NCBI GenBank assembly: GCA_003989065.1
Contig: RXIW01000005.1
Location: 1-64,000 of the forward strand
DNA: 64,000 nucleotides
Source: Candidatus Competibacteraceae bacterium
GTDB taxonomy: Bacteria; Pseudomonadota; Gammaproteobacteria; Competibacterales; Competibacteraceae
Reading direction: 5' to 3'
Shown here: positions 1 to 11,812 of the stretch, piece by piece
Layout: every line of letters starts with the position of its first letter
Numbering within the stretch: the first letter of the stretch is position 1
Made by a program: the position numbers and the translations under genes
Notes under the pieces: model-generated
The model's database searches: none
The model's input: only the letters and a program-made list of their open reading frames with translations
Told to the model about the DNA's origin: nothing

Positions 1-2
1 CG

Positions 3-3000
3 CCGCCGCCGAATCCCTTTCTGGTTGCGGCGGGCAATACCGTGACCTACCGGCTAACCACCACGCTGCCGGTATCGTCGGTCGAAAACTTTACCTTGAC
101 CGATTACCTGCCGATCCCGTTGTTCAGCGTTCCTGCAACGCCTAGTTTCACCAACGGGGGCTTGTGTGGAGGAGGTGCAGCGCCAACGTCTCCAGCGATG
201 AATTCCTGGTGCTATACCGCTGCCGATACCATCAGCAGTACGGCCCCTACGGTTTCAACGGATACCAGTTTGAACCGCATCGTCTGGGCTTACGGTAATC
301 GCGAGTTGCCGTCTGCGGGTGGCGTCATCGATATTCTCTATACCTTGCAAGCCACTGCCGAGCCGATGGCCGATCAGTTGAATTTGGCCAATCTGGCGAT
401 CCAGTCTTTTCACGATAGCTTGAGCAGCACTGAACAGACGGCGGCGGTCACTCAGCAAGTGACTACGCAGGAACCCCAGCTTGTCATCAAGAAGGGCATT
501 ACCGCTGTCTCGCACGGTACGATTGTCAGCACGCCAACCACCGGCTACGACGCCGAAGCGCAAGGTCTGGACGCGGGCGATACGGTCACCTATCGCGTCA
601 GTATCATCAACATCGGCAGCGCACCGGCCTACGGCATCCGCGTGACCGACACCGCCGGTACGTTGACGCCATCGCCATTCAGTAATTGCACCGCGCCAAC
701 GACCACGCTGGGCAATGGTAGTCCTGTCGCCACCAGCGGCAGCTTGTTTACGACCGCGGGTCTGACCATTACCCCTCCACTAGCCGGTAACGGCGACGGC
801 ACTGTCCAGACCAGCGAAGAGATCTGGATCAGCTATACCTGCACTCTGGCCACCAACGCCACGCCGCGTACCAGCGACATCGATAACACGGCGGTGTTGC
901 AGTACTACACCAATATCAATCCGAGCAGTCCTGGACTCACGCCGAGCAATTTCGCCACCAATACCGAACTGTTGACACGCCAGGCCAAGCTGACGACCCA
1001 GGGCATTCAGAGCATCACCAAGCAGATTATCGCTTCGTCGGTGTCGGGTTCAACGCCCAATAACAACATCAACAATGGCGAAACGCTGACTTTCCAGATT
1101 ACGGCCACGCTCTCGGAAGGCGTATACAACAACTTCAGCCTCACCGATAACAGGACGACGATCCCCAGCCCCATCACCTGCGGAACCAACGGCTTTACCT
1201 GCAGCAATGTGTCGGTCAGCGGCACTCAAGTCACGGTGCCCGCGACAACCGGCTCGACCCCCGGCATCGTCATCTACACCTATTCACAGGCCAAGACCGC
1301 CAGCGGCAGCAACACAGCCAGTGTATCCGCCACCAACGCCCCGGCGCAGACCGCCAGCACCAATTGGACGGTGGACAACCCCAATCCGGCCATCACCAAG
1401 ACCTTGTCTCCGACGGGCAGCGTCAATGCCGGTGACACGGTGCAGATCCGACTCGGCTGGTCGAATACGGATAACAATAATCCGATGTTCCGCTGTGTAG
1501 TGACCGACGTTCTCGATAGCAATGTTTTCGATTTGACCACAGTGGTGGCGGCCACCACGCTCACCGGCTACGCCTTTGCCTACGACAGCGGAACGGGAAC
1601 CGTCACCTACACCGCTACCGATCTGGAAAATCCCTGCCCAACGGTCGCGGCCGGTGGCGCGGTGTTCAGCGTCAAGATCAAAAACGGTGTTATCACCGGC
1701 AGCTACAGCAACACAGTGACGATCACGGCCCAAACCCTGCCAGCTTCGCAGATCGGCGGAACGAGCGTCTCCGACAGGGCCACTGCAACCGTGCCCATCG
1801 GCGCGCCTTCGGTCAGCGGCAAGACCATCGTCAGCACCTCGCTGCCCGATACCGATACCACCGGTAGTAATGTCGCTATCGGCGAAATCGTCACCTACCG
1901 CCTAGTGTTCCGGATGGCCGAGGGCGTGACCAATTCGGTCAAGCTGATCGACCAGCTGGCCACCGGCACCAGCACCGCGCAGCTGGTCTATGTTCCTGAC
2001 ACCGCGCAACTCTCCCGCAACAGCCTAAGCTTGAGCGCAGCCAGCGATCCCAGTGGCATCAACGCCGACGACATCAACACGCCGGTAGCGATCACCCCGA
2101 CCCTCAGTGGCTCGAACCTGATCATCGACCTCGGCAACGTGACCAACAGCGACGCCAACAAGGATACGGCCGAAAGTTATACCCTGGAGGTCCAATTCCG
2201 CGTCGGCAACGTGACGGCCAACGTCGCTGGCAAAAACTTGCAGAATCGCCCCCAACTGACCTACCGGCCGGCGAGCGCAAGCGCCGATCAAACCGTGACC
2301 GGATCTACGGTCACCGCGAAAGTCGTTACGCCGCAAGTGGCGGTCAGCAAGACGGTGTCGCCGGTAGCCGCCGCCGGTGGCGATACGGTGACCTACACCT
2401 TGACGGTGCGTAACAGCGCCACCGGAGCCAACGCCGCGCCGGCCTACGATTACGCCTTCAGCGACGTTCTGCCGACGGGCACGACTCCCACGGGTACACC
2501 GAGCGCAAGTGTCGGCGCGACCGGCGCTATGGTCAGCGGACTGGGTTTCAGCGGCCAGATGCTTTCTGGCGCTATCGACAAGCTCGATCCCGGCGAAGCG
2601 GTCACGATCACCTATCAAGCTCAACTATCTCTGACGGTGCCGTTCGGCAAGTTGCTGGTCAACAGCGCCAACGCCAACGCCACCAGCCTGCCGGGCAACG
2701 ATCCCAACGAGCGCACCGGCTCCGGCGTTGGCCCGAACGATCTGTACAGTGGGACCAACGCCACGGTGACCACCCAAACGGTCACCATGACCAAGGCGAT
2801 CCTGAATCCCAAATCGTTCTATGCCATCGGCGAGGAAGTCGACTACCAGCTGCGCATCGCCCTTCCGGTCGGTTCGGCTACTGGCATGAGCGTGCAGGAC
2901 ACCTTGCCGACCGGGCTGAGCTATGTGGCCGGTAGTGCTGCCATCGCCATTGCCGGCGGCGTCACCGCGCCGAGTGCCGGTCCGGTCACGCCGACTTCCA

Positions 3001-6000
3001 CCAGCCCTCTCATCTTCGACTTGGGCAATGTCAGCGCCAGCTCGGCAGGCGAAGTGGTGATCACCTATCGGGCAAAAGTGGATAACGTTCTGACCAATCA
3101 GGATGGTTCGCTGTTGACTAACAGCGCCAGCGTCCGTTACGACAACCCCAATTCCGGCGGCGCTACGCCACTGGTTTACACGGCGCCCAATCCACCTACC
3201 GCCCGGGTTGGCGAGCCGAATCTGGCGATGACCAAGACCATCTTGGCCGGTGCGGCCAATGCGCAAGCGGGTTCCGTCGTGCGCTGGCAGTTCACGGTGA
3301 GCAACATCGGTAATACGGCAGCGCGGCAAGTCGCAATCGACGATGCGCTGCCAGCTAACGTGACGGTCAACGATCCTGCCAGTGTCACGGTCGCCACGGT
3401 GGGTGGCGTTTCCAAGGAAGCGGGTGGTGCAGTGACGGGCTCCGATTTCACTGCAACTCCGGGAAGCAGCACGGTCACTGCCGCCGATCTGGTGCTCGAA
3501 CCCGGCGCGACCTTGACCGTCGCCTTCGATACCCTGGTTGGAAACGGCGTCACCCAGGGCGCCAGTCTGAACAATGTCGTCACGGCTCGCTACGACAGCT
3601 TGCCGAGCGGCGCCAGCGGCGGGCGTGACGGCAGTGGCGGCGGCGACGATGACAACAATGCCACGCTCAACAATTATCAGGAATCGGCCAGCAGCGCATT
3701 GCAGATTCAATCGCAAGTGACCATCGACAAACAGGTCACCCCGGTGCGGGCCACCATTGGCGATACGGTGACCTATCAGCTGCGTATCGACATCATCCAG
3801 GGGACGACCAACAGCGTGACGGTGACGGACGTGTTGCCGGATGGCCTCGAATACCTCGGCCATGCCATCAGCGTCGGCAATATCGGCATGGCGTTCAGTA
3901 ATCCCGACTACAACGTCAACCTGGGCACTGATCAAACCGTTAGCTTCAATCTGGGCAATATCCTCAATCCGGCCGACGGCAGTCGCGACGACGACTACGT
4001 GCTGGTGGAGATTTTTGCTCGAGTCCGCAATATCGCCTCCAACCAGAACGGCGACATCATCGTCAACGGTGAGGGCAGTAGTTCGCCGGTGACCGTCAGC
4101 TACAACGATGGTTCGTCACAGACCATCTATTTCGACCACGATACGGCCATCCCCGGCAATCAGGGTGTTCCGTTCACGGTGGTGGAACCGGTGCTGGGGG
4201 TCAGCAAGAGCGCGAATCCCGCCGCCCAGGCGCTCGGCGATATCGTGACCTATACCTTGAACGTCAGCCATCAGCCCAGCAGCACGGCCGATGCCTATAA
4301 TGTGGTTCTGGTCGATACCATACCGGTCGGGCTGACCTATATCGCCAATTCGGTGAATCCGCCGCCGGTCTTCGTATCCTTCGATAGCGGTACGGGCAAG
4401 CTCACGCTGGGTTATGCCAGCCTGCCGCTAGCCGAGGGCAGCCGGCAGATCACCTACCAGGCGCAGGTCGACGTCTCGGCTACGGTCGGGGTCCCGTTGA
4501 ACAATAGCTTGACCACGACCTGGACCAGCCAACCCGATGCGACCGGCGCTCCCGACAGTGGCCGCACCGGCGCGGATGGTCCCAACGGCACGCCCAACGA
4601 CTACGCCACGACCGCAAGCACGCCGGTCACGCCTACCGCCAACGCGGCGATCTACGCGGCCAAGACTGTGGCGATCGCAGTGGACAACATCGCGCCGTCC
4701 GGCGTTGCCAATCCTGGCGATATCCTGGAATACACCGTCGTCCTCACCAATACTGGCGACAGTACGGTGCACAATGTAGTGTTCACCGACCCGATCCCAT
4801 CCAACACCGAGTATGTCACCGGCAGCAGTACCCTGAATGGCAGTCCGGCGGGCAGTTTCAGCGACGATATCCTGAGCGTCACCGTCGGGACCTTGACTCC
4901 GGGCGCTCAAGCGATCATCCGGTTCCGCGTCACGATCGACTGGGGTACGCCCAACGGCTTTGTCATCAGCAATCAAGGTGTGGTGGATTCGGATCAGACC
5001 GTTCCCACCCCGACCGATGCCGACGGCGATCCCAACAATGGTGCGCAGCCGACCACCATACCGGTCGGTGGTCAGAGCAGCACCAGCGCCCTCAGGGCTG
5101 AAAAGCAGGTCGCGGTGCTAAACGATGTCGCTCCAACCGGCGTCGTCAGCCCCGGCGATACCTTGCGCTACACCATCGTCCTGAGCAATTCGGGAACGAC
5201 GGACCTGACGGGTTTGACTCTGACCGACCCCATTCCCGCGGGTCTGACGTGTGTCGGCTCCAGTCCAACCGCTACGCTGAGTGGCGCGACTTTGACCTGG
5301 ACCCATCTGAGCGTACCCGCCGGCGGCAGCCTGACGCTCCACTTCCATGCCACGATCGACCCGTTTACCGAAGCGGAGAAAGTCTTCAGCAATCAAGGCA
5401 CGGTGTCTTCGCCGCAAGTGGGGAGCGTCCTCACCGACGGCAACGGCGACCCCAGCGATGGAGCGCAGCCCACCGTGATCGTCGCCGTGACTACCGGTAG
5501 CGGCGCTCCCAATCTGGATTTGCAGAAGCGTTGGAACTTGGTCGGCAATGCCGCCGGTGGAACGGAGGTCAATCCCGGCGATATCGTGCGCTACACTCTG
5601 GTGGTTTCCAACACCGGCTCGGCCGCCGCCAACGACGTGCGGATCGTGGAAAATACCCTGCCATCCCAGGTGACGTTCATATCGGGCAGCGTGTTGACCA
5701 GCAGTGGCATCGTTGTCAGCGAGAATCCTCTCCTGGTCAATGTCGGCACGCTGAATCCGGGCGCACAGGCCACCGTCAGTTTCCGCGTCGAGGTCAATCC
5801 CGGTACGGCGGGACAGACCGCCAGCAATCAGGCCAGCGTGACCAGCAATAATGCTCCTACGGTTTTGTCCGACAATGACGGCGATCCCGATAACGGGCTC
5901 AACCCGACCCAGTTCCCCATACGCGCTCCTACGGTGCCGAGCATCCCGACCCTGTCGGAATGGGGGATGACCATTCTGTCCTTGCTGATGCTCTTGGCGC

Positions 6001-6032
6001 TGGGAGCAACTCGGCGACGGGTAGGGCGCTAG
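3..6032 (+). CDS. Giant DUF11-repeat surface protein with IPTL-CTERM tail (5' partial)
   Basis: The frame is open to the left edge, so the N-terminus and signal peptide lie outside the window; a GTG at 42 is in the middle of a repeat and is not a credible start. About 2,000 residues remain. I count roughly 13 DUF11-like beta-sandwich repeats, each opening with a (G/A)D(T/I)VTY-like strand and closing with a D.LP or D.IP turn. Two flavours alternate: a 'SNTG' type and a 'EGVTNSV' type that resembles isopeptide-forming fimbrial domains. The C-terminus has IPTLSEWGM, a hydrophobic stretch and a basic RRR tail, which is the IPTL-CTERM sorting signal of Gram-negative exopolymer producers. A structural or adhesive exported protein is inferred. 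Composition is rich in Thr, Ser, Asn and Gly and poor in Cys. Confidence 0.88.
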   Translation, partial: PPPNPFLVAAGNTVTYRLTTTLPVSSVENFTLTDYLPIPLFSVPATPSFTNGGLCGGGAAPTSPAMNSWCYTAADTISSTAPTVSTDTSLNRIVWAYGNRELPSAGGVIDILYTLQATAEPMADQLNLANLAIQSFHDSLSSTEQTAAVTQQVTTQEPQLVIKKGITAVSHGTIVSTPTTGYDAEAQGLDAGDTVTYRVSIINIGSAPAYGIRVTDTAGTLTPSPFSNCTAPTTTLGNGSPVATSGSLFTTAGLTITPPLAGNGDGTVQTSEEIWISYTCTLATNATPRTSDIDNTAVLQYYTNINPSSPGLTPSNFATNTELLTRQAKLTTQGIQSITKQIIASSVSGSTPNNNINNGETLTFQITATLSEGVYNNFSLTDNRTTIPSPITCGTNGFTCSNVSVSGTQVTVPATTGSTPGIVIYTYSQAKTASGSNTASVSATNAPAQTASTNWTVDNPNPAITKTLSPTGSVNAGDTVQIRLGWSNTDNNNPMFRCVVTDVLDSNVFDLTTVVAATTLTGYAFAYDSGTGTVTYTATDLENPCPTVAAGGAVFSVKIKNGVITGSYSNTVTITAQTLPASQIGGTSVSDRATATVPIGAPSVSGKTIVSTSLPDTDTTGSNVAIGEIVTYRLVFRMAEGVTNSVKLIDQLATGTSTAQLVYVPDTAQLSRNSLSLSAASDPSGINADDINTPVAITPTLSGSNLIIDLGNVTNSDANKDTAESYTLEVQFRVGNVTANVAGKNLQNRPQLTYRPASASADQTVTGSTVTAKVVTPQVAVSKTVSPVAAAGGDTVTYTLTVRNSATGANAAPAYDYAFSDVLPTGTTPTGTPSASVGATGAMVSGLGFSGQMLSGAIDKLDPGEAVTITYQAQLSLTVPFGKLLVNSANANATSLPGNDPNERTGSGVGPNDLYSGTNATVTTQTVTMTKAILNPKSFYAIGEEVDYQLRIALPVGSATGMSVQDTLPTGLSYVAGSAAIAIAGGVTAPSAGPVTPTSTSPLIFDLGNVSASSAGEVVITYRAKVDNVLTNQDGSLLTNSASVRYDNPNSGGATPLVYTAPNPPTARVGEPNLAMTKTILAGAANAQAGSVVRWQFTVSNIGNTAARQVAIDDALPANVTVNDPASVTVATVGGVSKEAGGAVTGSDFTATPGSSTVTAADLVLEPGATLTVAFDTLVGNGVTQGASLNNVVTARYDSLPSGASGGRDGSGGGDDDNNATLNNYQESASSALQIQSQVTIDKQVTPVRATIGDTVTYQLRIDIIQGTTNSVTVTDVLPDGLEYLGHAISVGNIGMAFSNPDYNVNLGTDQTVSFNLGNILNPADGSRDDDYVLVEIFARVRNIASNQNGDIIVNGEGSSSPVTVSYNDGSSQTIYFDHDTAIPGNQGVPFTVVEPVLGVSKSANPAAQALGDIVTYTLNVSHQPSSTADAYNVVLVDTIPVGLTYIANSVNPPPVFVSFDSGTGKLTLGYASLPLAEGSRQITYQAQVDVSATVGVPLNNSLTTTWTSQPDATGAPDSGRTGADGPNGTPNDYATTASTPVTPTANAAIYAAKTVAIAVDNIAPSGVANPGDILEYTVVLTNTGDSTVHNVVFTDPIPSNTEYVTGSSTLNGSPAGSFSDDILSVTVGTLTPGAQAIIRFRVTIDWGTPNGFVISNQGVVDSDQTVPTPTDADGDPNNGAQPTTIPVGGQSSTSALRAEKQVAVLNDVAPTGVVSPGDTLRYTIVLSNSGTTDLTGLTLTDPIPAGLTCVGSSPTATLSGATLTWTHLSVPAGGSLTLHFHATIDPFTEAEKVFSNQGTVSSPQVGSVLTDGNGDPSDGAQPTVIVAVTTGSGAPNLDLQKRWNLVGNAAGGTEVNPGDIVRYTLVVSNTGSAAANDVRIVENTLPSQVTFISGSVLTSSGIVVSENPLLVNVGTLNPGAQATVSFRVEVNPGTAGQTASNQASVTSNNAPTVLSDNDGDPDNGLNPTQFPIRAPTVPSIPTLSEWGMTILSLLMLLALGATRRRVGR

Positions 6033-6035
6033 AAT

Positions 6036-6062
6036 CCGCCAACCATCCGGTCATGGTGGCGG
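6036..6062 (+). terminator. Hairpin after the DUF11 gene
   Basis: Begins 3 nt after the TAG stop. CCGCC-A-ACCAT pairs with ATGGTGGCGG, a 10-bp stem with one bulged A and a 6-nt loop. No T-tract follows, so factor-independent termination is uncertain. The rest of 6063-6264 shows nothing I can name. Confidence 0.4.
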
Positions 6063-6201
6063 CGCAATGCCACGCCATGATCGTGGTGCGGACCCGGACC
6101 CGCGTTGCGTTTCTTGTCGGCGGATCTTGGTGGTCCAGGCCGTTCCGTGCGCGCGGTCTGGCTCCTGATCTGGCGTCAACCGCCATTTGGTTGCATCATG
6201 A

Positions 6202-7586
<1,385 letters not shown>

Positions 7587-7597
7587 CGAACTCTAGC

Positions 7598-9973
7598 CTA
7601 CTTGGACGACGCGGCGACCCGACGGCGGGCGACCGCGCGGACCGGCTTTTTCTTTTCCGGAGCCTCGCGCACCAGGGTTTCGCATTCGGCCAGACTCAGA
7701 CTGCCCGGTTCGCGGCCCTTGGGCAAGCGCACGTTCTTCTTGCCGTCGGTGATGTAGGGGCCGAAGCGGCCGTTGAGAATTTGAATCGCGGAACCGGGGA
7801 ATGCGCGCAGCACCTTGTTGGCGGCGGCCTCCCGATGGGCGGCGATCAATTCCAGCGCCCGTTCCGGGCTGACGGTGTACGGGTCCTCGTCCTTGAGCGA
7901 GACGTAATTCTTGCCGTAGCGGACATACGGTCCGAAGCGGCCGATGTTGGCCTGGATCGGTTCGCCGTCGGCGGTACTGCCCAGATCGCGCGGCAACTGG
8001 AACAGGGCCAGGGCTTCGTCCAGGGTGATGGTGTCCAAGCGCTGTTCGGGGCGCAGACTGGCGAAGCGCGGCTTGCCGGGGTCATCCTTGGCGCCGAGCT
8101 GGGCAAAGGGTCCGAAGCGGCCCATCCGCACCGAAACCGGCTTGCCGGTGTTGGGATCGATCCCCAGTTCGTGGCTCTGCACCACTTCCTGGCGGGAGAC
8201 GTTCTCGGTCTTTTCCGTGACCCGCTGCTTGAAGGGATTCCAGAAGCCCCGCATCAGCGGCACCCAGTCTTCTTCGCCGCGCGCCACCGCATCCAGCTCA
8301 TCTTCCAGCTTGGCCGTGAATTCGTAATCCACGTACTGGGTGAAGTGCTGGGTCAGGAAGCGGTTGACGATACGGCCAACATCGGTGGGTTTGAAGCGGC
8401 GGTTGTCCAGCAAGGCGTATTCACGGGCCAGCAGGGTGGAAATGATCGCCGCATAGGTCGAGGGTCGCCCGATGCCGTGCTCTTCCAGAGCCTTGACCAG
8501 GCTGGCCTCGGAGTAGCGCGGCGGCGGCTCGGTGAAATGCTGTTCCGGACGCAGCGCCAGCAGATCGATCCATTCGCCTTCCCGCAGCGGCGGTAGCGTC
8601 CGGCTGTCGTCTTCGTCGTCCTGGTCGTCCACGCCTTCTCGATAAACCGCCATGAAGCCCGGATCGGCCACCGTCGAGCCGGTGGCGCGAAAGGTGTTGC
8701 CCGTGCCGCAGGCCAGATCGACCGCGACGGTATCGAGGGTGGCGGCGATCATCTGACAGGCTACGGTGCGCTTCCAGATCAGCTCGTACAGCGCGTACTG
8801 CTCGGGGTTGAGCGCAGCCCGGATCGTTTCCGGCAGGACCGTGGCTTCGGTCGGGCGGATCGCTTCGTGGGCTTCCTGGGCGTTCTTGGCCTTGGTCTTG
8901 AACAGGCGGGGGCTGGCCGGCACGTTGTGCGCGCCGTAGCGTTGGGCGATCAGCGCCCGGATGTCGGCGACCGCATCCTGCGACAGGTTGACCGAGTCGG
9001 TGCGCATGTAGGTGATGAGCCCGACTGCACCCTGACCGGTGTCGATGCCTTCGTACAGTTGCTGCGCGATCCGCATGGTGCGCTGGGTGGAAAACCCGAG
9101 CTTGCGCGAGGCTTCCTGCTGCAGGGTCGAGGTGGTGAACGGGGCGGAGGGGTTGCGCTTGCGCTGCTTACGCTCGATGCGGACGATCTGCAGACGACCG
9201 ATGATGGCATCTGCTGCAGACGGTTCGCTGGTGGCCAGTGAGGCGTGGGCTGCCGCCAACAGGGTTTGCTCCATGGCGTGAGCCTGTTCGCTGCCGGTGA
9301 TGCTGAACTGGCTGAGCTTGGCGCCGCCGTACTCGTGCAGCCGGGCCAGGAACCCCTGGCCGGTCTTGGCGACGTCCGCCTCCAGGGTCCAGTATTCCTG
9401 CGATTGGAACCGTTCGATCTCTTCTTCGCGCTCGACGATCATCCGCAGCGCGGGCGATTGCACCCGGCCGGCCGACAGTCCGGGCCGGATCTTTTTCCAC
9501 AGCAGAGGCGACAGGTTGAAGCCGACCAGATAATCCAGCGCCCGGCGGGCTTGCTGGGCGTTCACCAAATCCAGCGACAGCTGGCGCGGCGCGGCGATGG
9601 CGTCCAGGATCGCTCGTTTGGTGACCTCGTGGAAGACCACCCGCTGCACCGGTTTGTCCTTGAGCAGCTCGCGCTGTTGCAGGATCTCGTACAGATGCCA
9701 GGAGATGGCCTCGCCTTCGCGGTCCGGGTCGGTAGCCAGATAGAGCGCATCGGCCTTGGCCAGCGCCTTGGCGATGGTTTCGACGTGGCGTTCGTTCTTG
9801 TCGATGAGCTGATACTTCATGGCGAAGCCGTGTTCCGGATCGACCGCGCCTTCCTTGGGTATCAGATCGCGCACATGACCGTAGGAGGCGAGAACCTCGA
9901 AGTCCTTGCCTAGGTATTTCTTGATCGTTTTTGCCTTGGCAGGCGATTCCACGATGACCAGATTCTTGCTCAT
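7598..9973 (-). CDS. topA: DNA topoisomerase I (type IA)
   Basis: 791 aa from the ATG of MSKNLVIVES. The frame extends about 78 codons further upstream, but homologues begin here. Type IA enzyme relaxing negative supercoils through a 5'-phosphotyrosine. The Toprim domain has VESPAKAK (8-15) and the metal-binding DPDREGE (82-88). The catalytic tyrosine is Y322 in GLITYMRTDS. The C-terminus carries three GRFGP-type topoisomerase C-terminal repeats rather than Cys4 zinc ribbons, followed by a basic tail. It is in a minus-strand cluster with smg and dprA upstream. Confidence 0.96.
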   Translation of the reverse strand: MSKNLVIVESPAKAKTIKKYLGKDFEVLASYGHVRDLIPKEGAVDPEHGFAMKYQLIDKNERHVETIAKALAKADALYLATDPDREGEAISWHLYEILQQRELLKDKPVQRVVFHEVTKRAILDAIAAPRQLSLDLVNAQQARRALDYLVGFNLSPLLWKKIRPGLSAGRVQSPALRMIVEREEEIERFQSQEYWTLEADVAKTGQGFLARLHEYGGAKLSQFSITGSEQAHAMEQTLLAAAHASLATSEPSAADAIIGRLQIVRIERKQRKRNPSAPFTTSTLQQEASRKLGFSTQRTMRIAQQLYEGIDTGQGAVGLITYMRTDSVNLSQDAVADIRALIAQRYGAHNVPASPRLFKTKAKNAQEAHEAIRPTEATVLPETIRAALNPEQYALYELIWKRTVACQMIAATLDTVAVDLACGTGNTFRATGSTVADPGFMAVYREGVDDQDDEDDSRTLPPLREGEWIDLLALRPEQHFTEPPPRYSEASLVKALEEHGIGRPSTYAAIISTLLAREYALLDNRRFKPTDVGRIVNRFLTQHFTQYVDYEFTAKLEDELDAVARGEEDWVPLMRGFWNPFKQRVTEKTENVSRQEVVQSHELGIDPNTGKPVSVRMGRFGPFAQLGAKDDPGKPRFASLRPEQRLDTITLDEALALFQLPRDLGSTADGEPIQANIGRFGPYVRYGKNYVSLKDEDPYTVSPERALELIAAHREAAANKVLRAFPGSAIQILNGRFGPYITDGKKNVRLPKGREPGSLSLAECETLVREAPEKKKPVRAVARRRVAASSK

Positions 9974-10104
9974 GATCGTAATGCGGGTGGCTGATGCGGA
10001 AGATTGGGGACAGCAGTAAAGCAGAAAACGTACCGACTGGCGAGCGAAGTCGCCCGCAAAGGTCGTGAGCGGGAATTCAAAAAGCCGTGAAGGGGAGGCG
10101 ACGC

Positions 10105-10575
10105 CTAGTGCAGATAGCCGGGCGCGTCGTCGAAAACCAGATCTTCCAGCCAGGCATAGGCTTCTTCCTGACCGGGCTGGTTGAACAGCACCATCAGGAT
10201 GATCCATTTCAACTGATGCAGGCTGATGTCATCCGTTTCCAGCGCCATGACTCGGTCGATGACCAACTCGCGCGTTTCCGGGTCGAGAATCCCACCTTGT
10301 TCCAAAAATAACAAAAAACCACGACATTCGACATCCAGCCGGGCCAGCTCCTGATCCACGTAGATGCGGTGGGAGCTGGGATTGAACGGCAATGGTGCGA
10401 CTTGGCGATCGACCAGGCCATCCAGCCACTCGAACGCCTGCTGAATCTCTCGCGAAGGAAAACCGGCGGCCAACAACTCCGTCTGGATCGACTCGCGGTC
10501 CGGGTCGGCGTCGGTATCGTTGTCCATATAGTTCTGAAACAGGTACATCAGCACGTCCAGCACGTTTTCTTTCAT
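10105..10575 (-). CDS. smg: Smg family protein (DUF494)
   Basis: 156 aa, starting at MKENVLDVLMYLFQNYM; an in-frame ATG four codons upstream (10587) is an alternative. The protein is acidic and helical. It shows the family core RGFLLFLEQ near residue 91 and the C-terminal LKWIILMVLF segment shared with E. coli Smg. The molecular function is unknown. The dprA-smg-topA order is conserved in gammaproteobacteria, so the assignment rests on both sequence and synteny. Confidence 0.92.
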   Translation of the reverse strand: MKENVLDVLMYLFQNYMDNDTDADPDRESIQTELLAAGFPSREIQQAFEWLDGLVDRQVAPLPFNPSSHRIYVDQELARLDVECRGFLLFLEQGGILDPETRELVIDRVMALETDDISLHQLKWIILMVLFNQPGQEEAYAWLEDLVFDDAPGYLH

Positions 10576-10688
10576 TCCACGACTCATCTTGGAAACAAAA
10601 ACTCTTGCCGACCCATCGGCAGGGCGCAAAGCACACCGCAGGGTCGACAAACATGCGCGGCCTTCACCAAGGGTTCGGTGGCGATCGA

Positions 10689-11762
10689 TCAGGATTTCAG
10701 CCGGCCATACAGGCCGCCTGGAACGGCCGCCACGTAACCTTCTAATTCCAGGATGAGCAGCATGGAGGAAACGGCTTCCGCCGTCAATCCACTGCGTTCC
10801 ACCAGCAGGTCGACGCTTGCCGGCTGATCGCCCATGGCCGCCAGCAGTTGCCGGTAGTCGTCGTCCAGGGAAGACGAGGGCGCGCCAGCGGTATCCGGTG
10901 CGGCGCATGGGTTGGCCCCGGCTGCCGCGAGAGGTCCCAGCTCCTCCAGGATGTCGGTCGCGGTTTCCACCAGCTTCGCGCCCTGGCGGATCAGGGCATG
11001 ACAGCCCTTGGCCAGCGGATTGTGAATCGAGCCGGGAATGGCGAATACTTCGCGGCCCTGTTCGGTAGCCAGACGGGCAGTGATCAGCGAACCGCTTTGG
11101 GTGGCGGCTTCCACTACCAGCACCCCGAGCGCCAGGCCACTGATCAGGCGGTTGCGTCTGGGGAAGTTTTCGGCCAGGGCCGGAGTGCCGATGGGCAGCT
11201 CCGAGACCAGGGCCCCGCACTCGGCGATGCGGTGGGCCAGATCGCGGTGCTTGGCGGGATAAACCCGATCCAGGCTGGTGCCCATGACCGCGATGGTCGA
11301 GCCGTTGCCGCTCAGCGCGCCCTGATGGGCGGCAGCGTCGATGCCGAACGCCAGGCCGCTGGTGATGGCTAGGCCGGCGTTGACCAGATGGGCGGCGAAG
11401 CTGTGGGCAGTCTCCCGACCGAGGGGGGTCGGACTGCGGCTGCCGACGATGGCCAATTGGGGCGATTGTAGGCAGAGCGGGTCGCCATGGACGAACAGCA
11501 ACGGCGGCGGATAGGGAATCTGCCGCAATAGCGGCGGATAGCGGGGATCATCCTGGTGCAGTAGATGGTTGTCCGGCCGCTGCAGCCAGCTCAGATCCTG
11601 TTCGATGGCGCGCCAGTCGGGTTGGTCCAGGTAATCGAGCGCGCTTTCCGGCAAGTCCAGCTGCGCCCGTTCGGCACGACTGGCAGCAAACGCCGCCGCC
11701 GCCGAACCAAAGCGTTCCAACAGCCGGGCGAACCGTACCGATCCGATGCCTGGCGCCCGCAA
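10689..11762 (-). CDS. dprA: DNA-processing protein DprA (Smf)
   Basis: At least 357 aa. DprA binds incoming single-stranded DNA in transformation and loads RecA. The Rossmann-like core shows AIVGSRSPTPLGRE, SGLAFGIDAAAH and GTSLDRVYPAKH, and a winged-helix DprA C-terminal domain ends the protein. The first ATG/GTG/TTG in frame is TTG at 11762, but it lies inside the conserved SAM-like leader WLLALLRAPGIG. The reading frame stays open upstream to a CTG at 11816, whose last two bases overlap the TGA of the upstream LysM gene. The true N-terminus is therefore probably about 18 residues longer. Confidence 0.9.
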   Translation of the reverse strand: MRAPGIGSVRFARLLERFGSAAAAFAASRAERAQLDLPESALDYLDQPDWRAIEQDLSWLQRPDNHLLHQDDPRYPPLLRQIPYPPPLLFVHGDPLCLQSPQLAIVGSRSPTPLGRETAHSFAAHLVNAGLAITSGLAFGIDAAAHQGALSGNGSTIAVMGTSLDRVYPAKHRDLAHRIAECGALVSELPIGTPALAENFPRRNRLISGLALGVLVVEAATQSGSLITARLATEQGREVFAIPGSIHNPLAKGCHALIRQGAKLVETATDILEELGPLAAAGANPCAAPDTAGAPSSSLDDDYRQLLAAMGDQPASVDLLVERSGLTAEAVSSMLLILELEGYVAAVPGGLYGRLKS

Positions 11763-11812
11763 CAGCGCCAGCAGCCAAGCCGGATCGGCAGCCGGGAACG
11801 GGGCGAGGTGGC

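Noticed and set aside
2625-3935. 436-aa open frame antisense to the DUF11 gene
   Set aside because: It is an Arg/His/Gly-rich mirror of a repeat protein in GC-rich DNA, with no motif and no ribosome site.
3-6032. CRISPR or tandem-repeat array in the repetitive first 6 kb
   Set aside because: The repetition is at protein level (DUF11 domains about 130-170 residues apart) with diverged DNA. No short identical repeats with spacers exist here or anywhere in the window.
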